Assembly: GCA_001695595.3 (NCBI GenBank)
Contig: MBPM02000044.1
Span: 372,001-436,000, forward strand
DNA length: 64,000 nucleotides
Direction: 5' to 3'
DNA from: Plasmopara viticola
Taxonomy: Eukaryota; Oomycota; Peronosporomycetes; Peronosporales; Peronosporaceae
The notes beneath the pieces were generated by a model. That model had not been told where the DNA came from, ran no database searches, and saw nothing but the letters and a program-made list of their open reading frames with translations. The position numbers and the translations under genes are program-made. Below are positions 36,199 through 47,539 of this stretch, in pieces (positions within the stretch are counted from its first letter, which is position 1; every line of letters begins with the position of its first letter).

Positions 36199-37394
36199 TT
36201 ACGAGCTAAACGAAGCAAAAGAGTGTAAATTTCTACACATGCTGCATCGACTGTCAAAGCATGTATTCGTGTAGGTACAATGCGTACACTTCCAAACGCT
36301 TCGTCGCCGACTTTGACGGGTCAGCATCTTAGTAGGTTCCGACGTAGAGTCCACACAGCCAGCTCGCTTAAGGTCTCGGCTACGGGTGTGCAATGCAATC
36401 GGAGAGATCGTTGTGTCAAGCGTGAGCTGACGAAGTGGTTTGCGTCCTTTAACACCTTGCCGTCGTCGTTCTTTTGTTGGAGTTGGGCTGTGCGAAGCAC
36501 TGCGGAGGAAGTACTTTTTATGAGTCGCATCGATTTCTAGATGCGGCCGAACTCGCGGTGGCGAAAGGCCGACATTCGTTGCATGTACGCCATGCAAATT
36601 TTGTTCCGAGTGATTCGCCGTTGCCCGTGTTGCGCCAAAGAATTTGTCTAATTTTGGCTGCGTCCCATCCACACCATTCGACGCTGACCGCGTAATTGGT
36701 CGATGATTCGAGCTCCTGGTTGCCATGGTCGTAGCTGTCCTTACTTCTGGCACCAATGATGACGAGGAAGATGTCGACGACAGTGGAGACGAGGCCAAAC
36801 ATGTAGTGAATTCTGGATCATTCTGCAAAAACTCAATCGTCTGCTCAAACGCGCGCTGCTCCGCTTCGTGCACATGAGTCTGATGCTCACGAAGCTGCTG
36901 TTCGTAATAATCGTTCAGTGCTCCAGCACTTTCATCGCCCATCGTTGAGTGATCTTCGCCGCTGTTGTGCAGTGGAGGAGCATTCTCGTCATAAAACTCG
37001 ACAAGCGGCTCTCTGTCCGTCGCAATATCACCCAAAAATGGACACTGGGCTTTAATTGCCGCCCACATAGCTTCATCCACCTTGTACTGCTTGGTACGCG
37101 CAAACCCGATGACTCGACGTCGACAAAACCCACAATTGACGCTAGTTAATTCTAGTCCGCGCTCAAAACACTCCATACTAAATAATCGTTAACACGTTAA
37201 GGCAATGCCATGTGACAAGAGGGAGACGGTTTCCCTTACCAAAGGTAACGATGGCAACACGGCAGTTGAATGGGACGACGCAGGACATCCAGACACAGCG
37301 GACACTGGAAGCGGATGGGGATGGATACAGAGGTGAAAGGAGGCGCCAGGAGTGATGGTGGGAGCGTCGACGCTCTCGACCGTGTGAGTGCCAT
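36199..37394 (-). CDS. RNF168-like RING E3 ligase with PIP box and RanBP2-type zinc finger (2 exons)
   Basis: Exon 1 is 37394-37240 and exon 2 is 37177-36199; a 62-bp intron (GTAAGG...ATTTAG) lies between. The spliced frame encodes 377 residues. RING at residues 31-70: C31/C34, C46, H48, C52/C55, C67/C70, followed by RRRV as in RNF168. A Glu/Gln-rich helix at about 138-175 resembles the ubiquitin-binding MIU/UMI helices. QPKLDKFF at about 225-232 is a perfect PCNA-interacting PIP box. The C-terminus, about 347-366, is a RanBP2/NZF zinc finger (W-K-C-x2-C...N...C-x2-C). The likely role is ubiquitin signalling at damaged or replicating chromatin. The start is the first ATG; the longer frame to 37457 begins with TTG. 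It is divergent from the PPR-like gene. Confidence 0.88.
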
Positions 37395-37550
37395 TAGACT
37401 TGGTTGCCCTTGCGTAATTCTTAGCGCTTCTGTATAATGTGTCGCAAGAGGCGACAAATTATGGCTATGCGAGTAATTATCGTGTTAAAAAGACCTGATT
37501 GAATTTAAACGAAGACTTAGTCAACCATCAATAAGTCCATTGCAAGAGAG
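37395..37550. promoter_or_regulatory. Bidirectional promoter region, 156 bp
   Basis: This is the only DNA between the ATG of the RING gene (minus, 37394) and the ATG of the PPR-like gene (plus, 37551). Both 5' leaders and both promoters must fit here or overlap the genes. I cannot place individual elements. Confidence 0.6.
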
Positions 37551-40310
37551 ATGCTCCGCGTGCTACGCCTGCGTCGCCGCGTCTTTACCACCGCAGCGCT
37601 GCCAGCATCCCTCGATTCCTCCTCTATGCGCAGCAATGGCTTCTTACGCATACAACAACCGACGTCGCTGCAGAATTTACGTCGCATTAGCGCCTGTCAG
37701 CATATCACGCGGTCGTTTACTTCGGTCGCTGAACATCCAGTCGCTGTTGCTCATCAAATGACGGATGACTGTCGTGAAAAGGTTGTGGCACTGCTCAAAG
37801 CTCGCTGCAATGCGCTTTACGACGACAATGAGGCGTACGTGGCCCCGGCCGAGTCGTTGTCGCTGTGGCTGCGCGACGTCCAAACGTTGCAACGTCAGTA
37901 CGAGCCTTCACAGCTCGAAGAGGAGATAGTACGCGCCTATGAAAGCGGTGTCGCTATTGCCTCGAAACAGCAACAATTTGATTTAGCCACGCTGCTAGTG
38001 CAACAGATGCAGCAGCTCGGTTTGCAACCCTCGGAACGCACACGCCAGTACCTGATCCGCAACGTGGCGCTGCAGCTCGTCGGTGGTCCTAGGCACACTT
38101 CTCTTCAAGACTTGCGCTATCTAATGGAATCTGTAAACGAAAACATTCGAGAACGCGAGATCATGGACATCGTACAGCGTGAAGAGCGCCCGGTGCAGCT
38201 CAAGACGAACAAGGAGTTTGCGCTTTTCCACAAGCAACTCATTGCTGGCATCGAGGCGCAATTAAACGAGTACGAGCATTCGCTTAAACCACAAGGTGCC
38301 GAGCAGCGGACATTACAGAAATCGATCGTACCGTACAACGAGGCACTACGCGTGTACGCAGATAACGGCGTCACGTTCTCTCGTATGCTCGAGCTCATGG
38401 TATCGCGAGACTTGATGGTAAATATCGAGACTTATGAGGCACTTCTACTAGGTGCACGATGGAATGAGATTCCAGCTACGCTAACTCAGTTGCTAGAGTC
38501 GAAGCTGGTGGACGAACTTGCTACCGCGTCTGATGATATTGCAAGTGGTCACGTGTGCACACTCTGGATCAACGCAATGAGAGCTGTTATTTACTCGAGT
38601 TCAGAGCGTTTCAACTCTTTGTCTGCAAGCGTTTATAAAAGAGACGTGGACCAACTCCGTAAGGTATTTGTATTTGTTAACAAACAGCTTTCCCGCGCCT
38701 TTCCTACGCTCAAATTTGCCACAGCAACGCAGTACGATGAAGTGTATACGATACGCGTGAAAGCCGCGGCAGCTTGCGGTTTAAGCTCGTTTGTAAAAAA
38801 CATTCTTGACGAGTACATTGAATGTGCTCCATCAAATGCTGAAGTTGACAAGCCTATACTGTGCAAGGACCCGTTTTTGTCGGCTTTAGAGATTTATCCG
38901 TGGTCGTTGATGGATGTTTTAATGCTTTCGCGGGAAAATGCTTTGACTCGAGCTGAAAATCGTGACGTAGCGACATCCCCACGTGTGTTTGAGATGCAAC
39001 AAATGTATGAGCTCGTGATGCAGAAATTGAATCTAGCGCAAAAGACTATCGCCGATATAAAGCGTGTTATAAACGCAAGAAGTACATTGGACGAAGATGA
39101 GCTGCGTCTACTGCTGGCTCAAAAGAACAGGGCAAACCAGGTGATTGAGCAAGAATCCACGAGAGCGACGACTCTCGAGCGACGACTTGATAACGCTCGT
39201 ATTCTTAAAGCGAATCAATTGTTGATCAAGGAATACTTGACACAAGCCGACGAGACGGTAGGATACGTACTCTCCAGATTAGTCAATGCGGGATTCGGTG
39301 CTGAAACTGATCTGGATGTAGCTGTCAAACTTATGGAGCAGTATATGAAGTGTGCTCGGCGTCTAGACAGGCGTCTTACGCAACGACAGAAGCATGTGAG
39401 TTCACACATGATGCAGCGCGTCTTTAAGCAAGTCAATTTGGTTTCGAATGCCGTGCGATCCGGTGACATTGATATCGACGACCCGGAATCTCGCAACAAG
39501 GTGATGCAGTTCTTTGAACATGCTGTGTGTGCTGCCGTGCGGTTTTGGCGGGAAGAGGAGACCGATGCACTTGTACGCCAGCAGCAACGATTGCTAGGCA
39601 CACAACAACTAGCCCCGCGTGAATACGACCAGCTTATTTTTCAACGTGTGACGAGCCTCGACGTGCGTGGTGCACACTCACTGCTGCAAGAAATGCACAA
39701 TGCTGGCCTTAAGCCGTCCCAAGAAGCTATACATCGCATTGTACTTGGATTGCTACACCAGCGAATCGGGTCATTAAATGATGAATCGTTCGCTGAAGTG
39801 AATACTCGTGAAGAAAGCGAAGATCTGGAAGAAGCTGACGAAAAAAGAATTGAAGAAGAGTTTTTAAAGGAAGAGCCCGAGGCTGCACTTGACTCAGAGT
39901 TGTCTAGTTTGCTGAATATGTCAGATCGGGATGCCATCGAACAGGAACTTGGGCTCAGAGGGGCTTTGAAGCTCGATGGTGATGATGGCAAGCATCGCAC
40001 TGATAGTGCAGCAGTAATGCGAACGCTGCTCTTGGGCTCAGATGCACCTGTAACTATTGAGGACTTGATTGACTTTTTGCAAGACTGGTACAATCTGTAC
40101 GGTGTCGAGCCTCTTGGTAAAACGGTTGTGCCGTTGTTGGCCAGGCTCTTGGATGCTAACAACTCGCCAGAACTCCGACGTTTGCTGCAGATTCTAAATT
40201 CCATGGAGGGTGGTCTGACCCCAGCGACTCAATTGTGGCTCGAACATCGACTCGAGCATAGCGGCAAGACGCTGGACGATTTTCGTCTCAAAAATAAATT
40301 GAAGATGTAG
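37551..40310 (+). CDS. Mitochondrial PPR-like protein
   Basis: 919 residues, single exon. The first 60 or so residues are rich in Arg, Ser, Thr and Leu and almost free of acidic residues (MLRVLRLRRRVFTTAA), a typical mitochondrial presequence. The body is alpha-helical. Pairs of helices with the PPR pattern LLVQQMQQLGLQPSERT (about 143-160) and LLQEMHNAGLKPSQEAI (about 707-724) show pentatricopeptide-type repeats, but they are widely spaced. The middle part carries long Arg/Glu helices. Near 755-800 is an acidic insertion. PPR proteins bind organellar RNA; a role in mitochondrial RNA processing or translation is the inference. No catalytic tail is seen. Its 3' end faces LAMTOR2. Confidence 0.85.
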   Translation: MLRVLRLRRRVFTTAALPASLDSSSMRSNGFLRIQQPTSLQNLRRISACQHITRSFTSVAEHPVAVAHQMTDDCREKVVALLKARCNALYDDNEAYVAPAESLSLWLRDVQTLQRQYEPSQLEEEIVRAYESGVAIASKQQQFDLATLLVQQMQQLGLQPSERTRQYLIRNVALQLVGGPRHTSLQDLRYLMESVNENIREREIMDIVQREERPVQLKTNKEFALFHKQLIAGIEAQLNEYEHSLKPQGAEQRTLQKSIVPYNEALRVYADNGVTFSRMLELMVSRDLMVNIETYEALLLGARWNEIPATLTQLLESKLVDELATASDDIASGHVCTLWINAMRAVIYSSSERFNSLSASVYKRDVDQLRKVFVFVNKQLSRAFPTLKFATATQYDEVYTIRVKAAAACGLSSFVKNILDEYIECAPSNAEVDKPILCKDPFLSALEIYPWSLMDVLMLSRENALTRAENRDVATSPRVFEMQQMYELVMQKLNLAQKTIADIKRVINARSTLDEDELRLLLAQKNRANQVIEQESTRATTLERRLDNARILKANQLLIKEYLTQADETVGYVLSRLVNAGFGAETDLDVAVKLMEQYMKCARRLDRRLTQRQKHVSSHMMQRVFKQVNLVSNAVRSGDIDIDDPESRNKVMQFFEHAVCAAVRFWREEETDALVRQQQRLLGTQQLAPREYDQLIFQRVTSLDVRGAHSLLQEMHNAGLKPSQEAIHRIVLGLLHQRIGSLNDESFAEVNTREESEDLEEADEKRIEEEFLKEEPEAALDSELSSLLNMSDRDAIEQELGLRGALKLDGDDGKHRTDSAAVMRTLLLGSDAPVTIEDLIDFLQDWYNLYGVEPLGKTVVPLLARLLDANNSPELRRLLQILNSMEGGLTPATQLWLEHRLEHSGKTLDDFRLKNKLKM

Positions 40311-40506
40311 ATTTCTTTGTCAAAGTAAGCGCTCAAGAACCATAATTTAAAGATGTCCTTATTCCCGGCTCACATTTCAATCTGGCCAAGCGATGTCGAC
40401 ATGTACGTTCCAAGCATCTCGACCTGCTCGACAAAATCCATGCCATATAACTTTGTCAACAGCTATTATACTTTAGCATGATGTAAAAGCCGTTGTGACC
40501 TTAGCT

Positions 40507-41020
40507 TTAAGCAGTCCAACTGGCATGTCGATGCTTGAATGGGCGCAAAGTAAAAAGTTCTTGCTTGCCACAGTCATTGCCAAGCGTCCGCGCTACACAA
40601 GCAAGATCATTGTAAAAATGGCTATCAATCAAGCCGCAAAAAAAAGGGTTTAACGTAAGCGCACTTGCCTCGAGCTCGATGAGCATAGTACGCAATTCGC
40701 CGGTGGGATTGGCCTCTTTACCAGCGTGCAGATACTCGCCCCATGTGTGGGAGGCAATAGCACCTACAACTTTGTGATCCACAGCCTCTCCTTCGCCAAC
40801 AGAGCCGACAAGCGCGCCTTCAAGCGTCACCAGCCTGCAAGATATTAAGGCATTCGTAAGATGGCAAGAAGAGGTGTCATGACGAGAAGTAAGAGCATCA
40901 ACTTCTAGTGGTGAATAAAAAAGCGATGCTATTATACGACCGTACTACGCACATGCACGCATTGATCCCTTCGCCCACGATTTGGCCCAGAACTTCCGGT
41001 AACACCTTGGCACGCAACAT
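40507..41020 (-). CDS. LAMTOR2: LAMTOR2 (p14), Ragulator roadblock subunit, 2 exons
   Basis: Exon 1 is 41020-40953 and exon 2 is 40834-40507. The 118-bp intron runs GTGCGT...TTGCAG. The join keeps the frame and gives 131 residues (human 125). The N-terminus MLRAKVLPEVLGQ matches the MLRPKALTQVLSQ of animal LAMTOR2. Exon 2 starts LVTLEGALVGSVGEG, then AIASHTWGEY, then LRTMLIELE, all following the roadblock fold. The last third is less similar, with about 10 extra residues before DLACVA. A small in-frame intron or local divergence is possible there. LAMTOR2 pairs with LAMTOR3 to hold Rag GTPases and TORC1 at the lysosome. Confidence 0.85.
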
Positions 41021-42740
41021 GTTCGCCAACTATTGTTTTTTGGTACGACCTTATTGTATTATTTGAAATTATGTCGTCGCTAAGTTTGAGGCGGCACAAA
41101 TCACTTTAGGCTAAAAATGCTCCTTTGTGCAAATGCATCTGATTCGCCGAAACAAACATGCTTTATTGTTCCTCATGTGTGCCTTTTGAGTGTCGCCAAT
41201 TACTGCAGCATTCCAGACGACTGACTAGCCGTGGACTTTTGGTTAAGTTTGGCGCGTTTGGCGTAGAAGAAATCCTAACTGAAAATAGCGGGCATCACCA
41301 CCGATAGATGGACGGCTTTACGCTGTACTGCAGGTCTACCTCCTCAAGAGCAACCATGATAACTATATCTCCCAATGACCTTTGAATTTACGACCCTTCC
41401 CTTTCCTTACTTTTGCTGCCTAAAGCTTAATTCGGCACTCATTATTCACGCCTCCCTTAAAAGAGGTCGGGTGTACATGACATGCTCTAGTCCGGACCCG
41501 CCCGTGCGTAGTCCATCTATAAAGACGGTAACCGTCACAACCTTCGAAAAAGGGTTGCTCACTAAATCAACCGGTGTAAAACTCAAACGATGCCCATCAA
41601 ATTATTCTTACCCTGGGGATCGCAAGGATGCATAGTTTGGTGGCGCATGAGCTGATGCTTTAGCTGATCCCATGTTGAAAACACCGCCTCACCGGATGTA
41701 TTGCCCATGATTGCTCATTCTTGTGCTTTTCCACCAATAGACAAGATCATCGGGACCAATTTTCTGATGCTCCGTCGTCGTAAAGTGGACATCATGACGA
41801 TTCCGAACATTTTTGGCCCAAGAGCAATTGTTTGTCTACTTGATTCTCCTCGAAGGTCTTTGAGCTTGCCATGCGGGCTCTCAGCTTCGGGGTGACTTCC
41901 GCTCTTGGAGACGACATTATCAATGAAAATCGGTTTATTAACGATGGTCTAATAGAAAGCTCTCTTGTTTAAAATTCCTGCAAATGCGTCAGTCGCGTCA
42001 GCTTTTGTGCGACCAAATGTTGCAACATTTGGTCTTGGGGCCAAGTAAAATCTTCAGGTTATTATTCCCGTTTGCATTGAGCAACTATCGTAGAGAATCG
42101 CATTTGCTACATATTATTCAAGGCATGATCCGCTGTAGGCCAAGGCATCAATAGGCCGGTGCGATGCACGCTGAGTGTTTAAGCAGTGCTCATGCAAGAC
42201 AGAAATTACTGTATGTTCAGCGTGCGCTGCACTTTTAGTACGCCTGGAAAGGCACATAATCTGCTCAGCGAGGGCTTCGATGTGCGAAGCTCTTTGATGA
42301 ACGTTAATGTAGACGTCAGTACGTCTATGCACATTCGTGCTGAAACGAATGCGACTGTAATCATCAAATCAAGACCCTTTTCTCGTACAAGATCGGTGCC
42401 ACAAAGCAGCAACCAAACCGTGCATGATGTCTCGTCTTGAACGGGGAGGTTTTAGCTTAGACCAGTCTGTATATGACGAATCTCATGAGTATATACCCTT
42501 ACAATAGGGATACCGCTATGGTGTAAGACAAGATCGACCTGAAATTAGATTGGTCATTAATTGCGCTACTCGAATGTCAAAGGCAAATCTTTTAGAGGCT
42601 GAAAGTCGACATCGTCGCCGAGGTAGTGGTCATTCAATTTGAAGAACAGATTGACCTCTCCTCACTTTTGGTAGAATTGGTTCGAAAGCCAGTAAGAACT
42701 TAATCAGCGATCTTCAATATTGAAGATCTTCTGGATTCTT
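41021..42740. other. Intergenic, no gene recognised
   Basis: Frames at 41375-41635, 41701-41895 and 42186-42440 are short and have no known motif. The texture is that of decayed DNA next to the Gypsy relic. Confidence 0.35.
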
Positions 42741-42749
42741 TTTTAAGAC

Positions 42750-43950
42750 ACCCCCCATCGACATTACCACCCGTTAGAGACGAACTTCATAAAAATTACC
42801 TTGCTCCCAGAAGCCAAATACTATTGACAGAGCATTACATAAGCAGTGTGACATCATTGGGCCTGACGGGTGAGGTGTAGTAAAAAAAAGCCTTTTACTC
42901 TTCACCTTTAATGTGTGTCAGAATGCCAAGCGGTAAGTTCACTCATACAACACGATAATTACGGACACCGTCCCCGCATAGACGCCAATTTTAAGACAGT
43001 ATGTGCTGCAGTCCATCATGGTAGATATGCAAAATACGCTCTACGCGAAAGTGATACGTTAAATAGCTTGGTGACGTAACTCTTCTCAGATCCCATAGGA
43101 TGCATGCACAAACATACTATGATCACATTATGTCCATAGTCGTGTAAAGAACGAGAAGACAGACAAAAAAGCCACATTATTTTCGTGCGAGCACTACACG
43201 AGAGCTCGCGTATAAATGTTATATACTAATGCAGATAAGCGCATATTTGGCGAGACATGAATCATCATTTAAATGGCAAGCACTGGGCTGGAACGAGTCC
43301 TGCTAAGGTCAAAGCTATTGTGAATTTGACGGTGCCATTGAAATTCAATGATTTTAAAAAAGCAATTAGCCTAGCCATTTGCTTGCATAAGAAACAATTC
43401 AATTAATGGAGAAGTGGCTTACAATTGGGGCTTGAGTACTTAACACCGAAAGCGTCTGGCAAAGCTGAGGAGAGTTAGTTGTTAGCGCCAATATTTGACT
43501 TACAACATCCAGAACGACTGAGAGGGTCGCTAGTGACGCAACAATCTTGCCATCGGTAGAGAACTTTTACATGCAGAGGCCGAGGGGCTAGTTCAGGTAA
43601 TTGCTTTCTGTTCTCAGCGGCTTCAGGCTGCCAAGAAGAATAATCCTATTCGTCGCTTAGAGCAGTAAGCGCCAGAGTATATTTCATTTACTTCCTGCGC
43701 ATACCTTCTAGACTTGAAGTCTTTCGTGATTCTTAAAGATAATGCGCCATTACGCTCCGTGAGGCATTCACCTCACTACTCGCAATATTTTTTTTGCGAC
43801 GCATCACGTTGTCGTAATGCATAAACAAGAAAGCACAATGCTCTGGCTGATGCATTATCGCCCAGGCTATGCGCTATCTCATATTACAGCTGTGACGTCA
43901 ATTATATCGGCACATACGAATGAGACGGCTTATTTATAGCGCTGTTTAAA
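42750..43950 (+). mobile_element. Relic of an LTR/Gypsy retrotransposon pol gene
   Basis: Several frames together follow the reverse transcriptase to RNase H order. SPAKVKAIVNLTVP at about 43298-43340 is the connection between RT and RNase H. Then VQVIAFCSQRLQAAKKNNPI at about 43590-43650 is the RNase H segment. LADALS near 43850 is the usual end of RNase H. Upstream pieces near 42760-43150 are too worn to place with certainty. Stops and shifts are everywhere. LTRs were not found. Confidence 0.55.
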
Positions 43951-45731
43951 GTCAGTGAGTGGCGACAAGCTTAAATGCTCGAGCACGCAATTGTTAGCAC
44001 AGGTAATTACATCACTGGTAAAGGTGAATCATCGGTCCCATGTAAAAAAAATCGAATATCGTATTATTTTGGGCGGTTTGTGCATATGCGCGCGCGTAGA
44101 AAGTGACCAAAAGATTAAATCCTCGCCATATGTGATTCTACCATTACCAAGTATGCTGGTGCTTTGATAGGAGTTTTGTGCTTTTGGCTTGGCGAAGAAC
44201 TTGTCACGCAATAGTCTTTGTTCACCAGCTGGATACTATAACCTAATATGCTTTGTCAGCCATGTCAAAATAGAGACTCATTTTTCCCGACTGCGTCTTC
44301 TACATGAAATAACTTATCCCGGACCGAGAACTCCTCAAAGAAACTCTCTCAGAATCGAAAAAATGCTTGGCACGAGGTCGGCCACCTCCACAGCGAACAG
44401 TCCGTAAATCAATGGTCGAATAGAGTGAGTGAACTGCGCCTTCGAGGATGCTGATTTAAGCGTGTGCATGGGTACGCGAAGACTCTACAGCAAATGCTCC
44501 TACTCGTTCAAATTTCATCGAATAATGCCGTTTCTGTGTATCCCACGCTATTTAGCGTAGAATGGGTAAGCTTTGCGCTTCGCTGACGTCATCATTTTGT
44601 AGCGCTCGGCTCGATGGAAGACGTTTAGCCACGATACTTGATAAAATTGGCTCAAATGCGTGGTGTGAGGACTAATGTAAGCCTTTGGACTTGGGTAATT
44701 TAGCAATCTACAACCCGTAACGATTATATAAAGAAGGTAATTGACCTGAAATTACGAATTTCTTTAAGACAGCTACGAGAGCTTCGGTGGTTGCTCGTGA
44801 CAAGTCTACTTTTTAAAAATTAGGCCTGGTCTATCGATGATTATATTTGGTTCCCTTATAAACTCCTTTTGAGCTCGTATGATAATGGCTCGTGATCAAT
44901 TGTCTTATATCTTGGATACTATTGATTTTGCTAACTGATTTTTAAGAAAGCTTGTCCTTGTCAATCTCGTAGTCCTTCACGACTCCTCAATTAGGGACAC
45001 TGTATTCCATCTTGATTCACCCGATGTACTTTACTCAAACTTAAATCAATTCGAAGTCGCATTTGCTCCATTGTCTTAAATCACCCCAGCGTACCACCGC
45101 TTTTCTTTTCATGAGACTGCATGCTCGTGAAGTGACGTACACAAAAGCGAATTGTTCGAGCTCAACGCGAAGGGTTTTCGTTTAGAAAAACAAGTTTTCT
45201 TATTGCAAACCATCCATCAGACCCAATACTTGCGCTCAGTGCATCCGTATTTTGCACGACGGCAAGACTGCACACTGAGAATCGGATCTACTTTTATTTC
45301 GTTGTTGTTTTATTTTCAGTCCGAGCAATCCTTAGATGGCTTTCACTTCCTAAAGATCTGTTTCTGACCATTGACTGCCCAATCTCCTCTGGCACAAAAA
45401 ATGTTGGTATACAGTTTGGTTATCCTTGTGACCTTTAAACCTTATCCCAGGCGAACTAAATGAGTTTTTGGTGCGACTTCTTATCTCTTGAGCAGCAAAG
45501 GATAATTATATTGTCGAAGTATAAATAGGCGAAAGCTCGCAATGGTGGAAAATATTCTGTGACATATATATCAAATTATGCATGTATTGCTTAACTAACA
45601 TTCGGGTGCTCGTTGTATAGTGTACTGAACTAAGTAAGGATATTTTGCCAATTTCGAGCGAGAAGTCGAAAATTTCTAACAGCAGCTGATACGCCAAGCA
45701 GCATGCTAATTATAGTTGTTACAGTGGGCTG
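43951..45731. other. Intergenic, nothing recognised
   Basis: Only short frames (60-72 residues). It may contain further pieces of the neighbouring retrotransposon, but none could be identified. Confidence 0.35.
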
Positions 45732-46060
45732 TGCACGGAAAAGGTTGGGGTGACGCCCTCCTTCCAAGCGCGGGGGCTAAATGCTCGCGCGCTTCGGGCA
45801 GGTGCTCTCGGGCATCTGCAGGTCTCTAACGAGTCTCACCCTCGACGCGACGGTCTCCAGCACCAGAGCGCCACCTGGGCTCTTACCAAGTCAGAGATAA
45901 ACAAAATAATGGAAGACCCTCCCGACCTCGGTGCTGGCTGTACTGCCCGCCGAACGAGACTCGACGTATGCGGACACCACTCTATGCCGTGGACTAGCAA
46001 GACTGAGCCTAGCACGTGCATAACTTGGCAACGCGATAACGTAATACAATACAATACAAT
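45732..46060 (+). mobile_element. SINE-like retroposon, copy B (full length)
   Basis: Same family as copy A, with near-identical body and an ACAAT tail. It has a perfect 11-bp duplication, ACAGTGGGCTG at 45721-45731 and 46061-46071. The frame inside (45750-46100) runs into the flank and is not a gene. Confidence 0.88.
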
Positions 46061-46071
46061 ACAGTGGGCTG

Positions 46072-47539
46072 CCAAATATCCCAGCAAGAAGTGGGGTTAA
46101 TGCAGGTAGGGGCCATTTCTACCTTCTTTATCTATACGATAAAGTTCATACTTTTCTTTTTCAATGGTGAAACTTCAATATTCACCAACTTCCACCCTTA
46201 AATAGGCGCTACCGCCGGCTTTACCTTTTGCCTAGACTCTAGGGCATAAGCTTTGTTGTAGAGCTCTAACGCCATGAAGCGTTCTAATTGCTTGGAAGCA
46301 GGTAGAGCTACAGATGCACTCGCCTTTTTTTAGCCCATAAACGTCAACAAATCCTCTAAGTAGTGTGAGTCGTCCGTCGGATGCGTAAGGTTGTTTATAC
46401 CTTTCGAGAGGATTCAAGTAGTCAATTGACCCACGTCGGCGCAAGAATGACTACAAGTGCTATCAGGTGTAACAGCACCTTGCACAAAGAGGCGTGCAGG
46501 TGATTGACTGTTTTCTATCCCCAATCTTTAGGGGATCGACGTGTGCAACGGAATGCAGATTAAAGACCGATTATTTATTTAATACTTTGTGAGCTAAATG
46601 ATAACCCTGCAATTTAAGCAGGGACTCTATCTATTGCGATATCATTGATTAAACGTGCCGACATGAAACGGGGGTCTCTTAGCGATATAAAAAGTTATTC
46701 ATTGTTTTTAACTTTAGTGTTGGGTACAGGAGCCATCTTCCGCCGACAACATACGGCAACAACGCCGCATTACGCTCTGTGGAATTTAAAAAATGTTATA
46801 ATACTGAAGTGGTAACATTTTTAATGGATGTAGCGGATTTGATGATGTTGAGATTTTGTGTCGTGGTTTGGAGGCAGCGTAGGACGAGCTATTGAAGCGT
46901 GAGCTAAGTTGCATGTTGCCTTCAACAGAACCAGAGAACACTGCTGTCTTTAGTAATAAGAGTGCTGTCTCTGTTGATGCTTTGCAGTGTGTAGAAAATG
47001 TCAAGGGGCTATCAGACTGCAATCTACGATAATTCACTATTCCTTAAAGATTGTTTAAGGCTTGGACTCCGTGGAGCAATATATAGCCTTACTAAGCTGG
47101 CGGATGCCCTGCTCAAGACAGAAAGCTGAATTTTTAGCCTTAAAGACTAGTGTCAAGCGTTGTGCTATCTTGTGGTCGCGCAGCTTGGTGACGCTCTAGT
47201 AACAGGCTAAAAAAATGTTTTCATATTGTCCGACTCTGGCTATTCTCAAGTGGCATTATACTGCCCAGCGCTGATTAACATGTGCTCCTCAAGGACGCCT
47301 GATTCGATAAAACATTTGGGTCGTGACCAATTGATTTGAAAGCGATGGATCAAAAGAGGTCCAGTGCTTTTCACGCTCAGCAGCCAAAAACAGCTATGAG
47401 GTATGACTTCGCAACAACGGCAAATAAGTCATAGTTGGAAATAGGTAAAGAATACATAGCTACCACAAGGTTGACGGGTAAAAGTTGCTTGTTGTGAAAC
47501 AAATGAGAGAGATCAAAAGAATTTGCACCTGGCAATGAG
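46072..47539. other. Intergenic, one protein-like frame
   Basis: On the minus strand at 46232-46444 a frame reads SIDYLNPLERY...RLTLLRGFVDVYG and looks protein-like, but I do not know the family. The rest is stop-rich. Confidence 0.3.

Noticed and set aside
37395..37457. Longer N-terminus of the RING ligase
   Set aside because: It begins with TTG; the first ATG is at 37394 and gives a complete RING.
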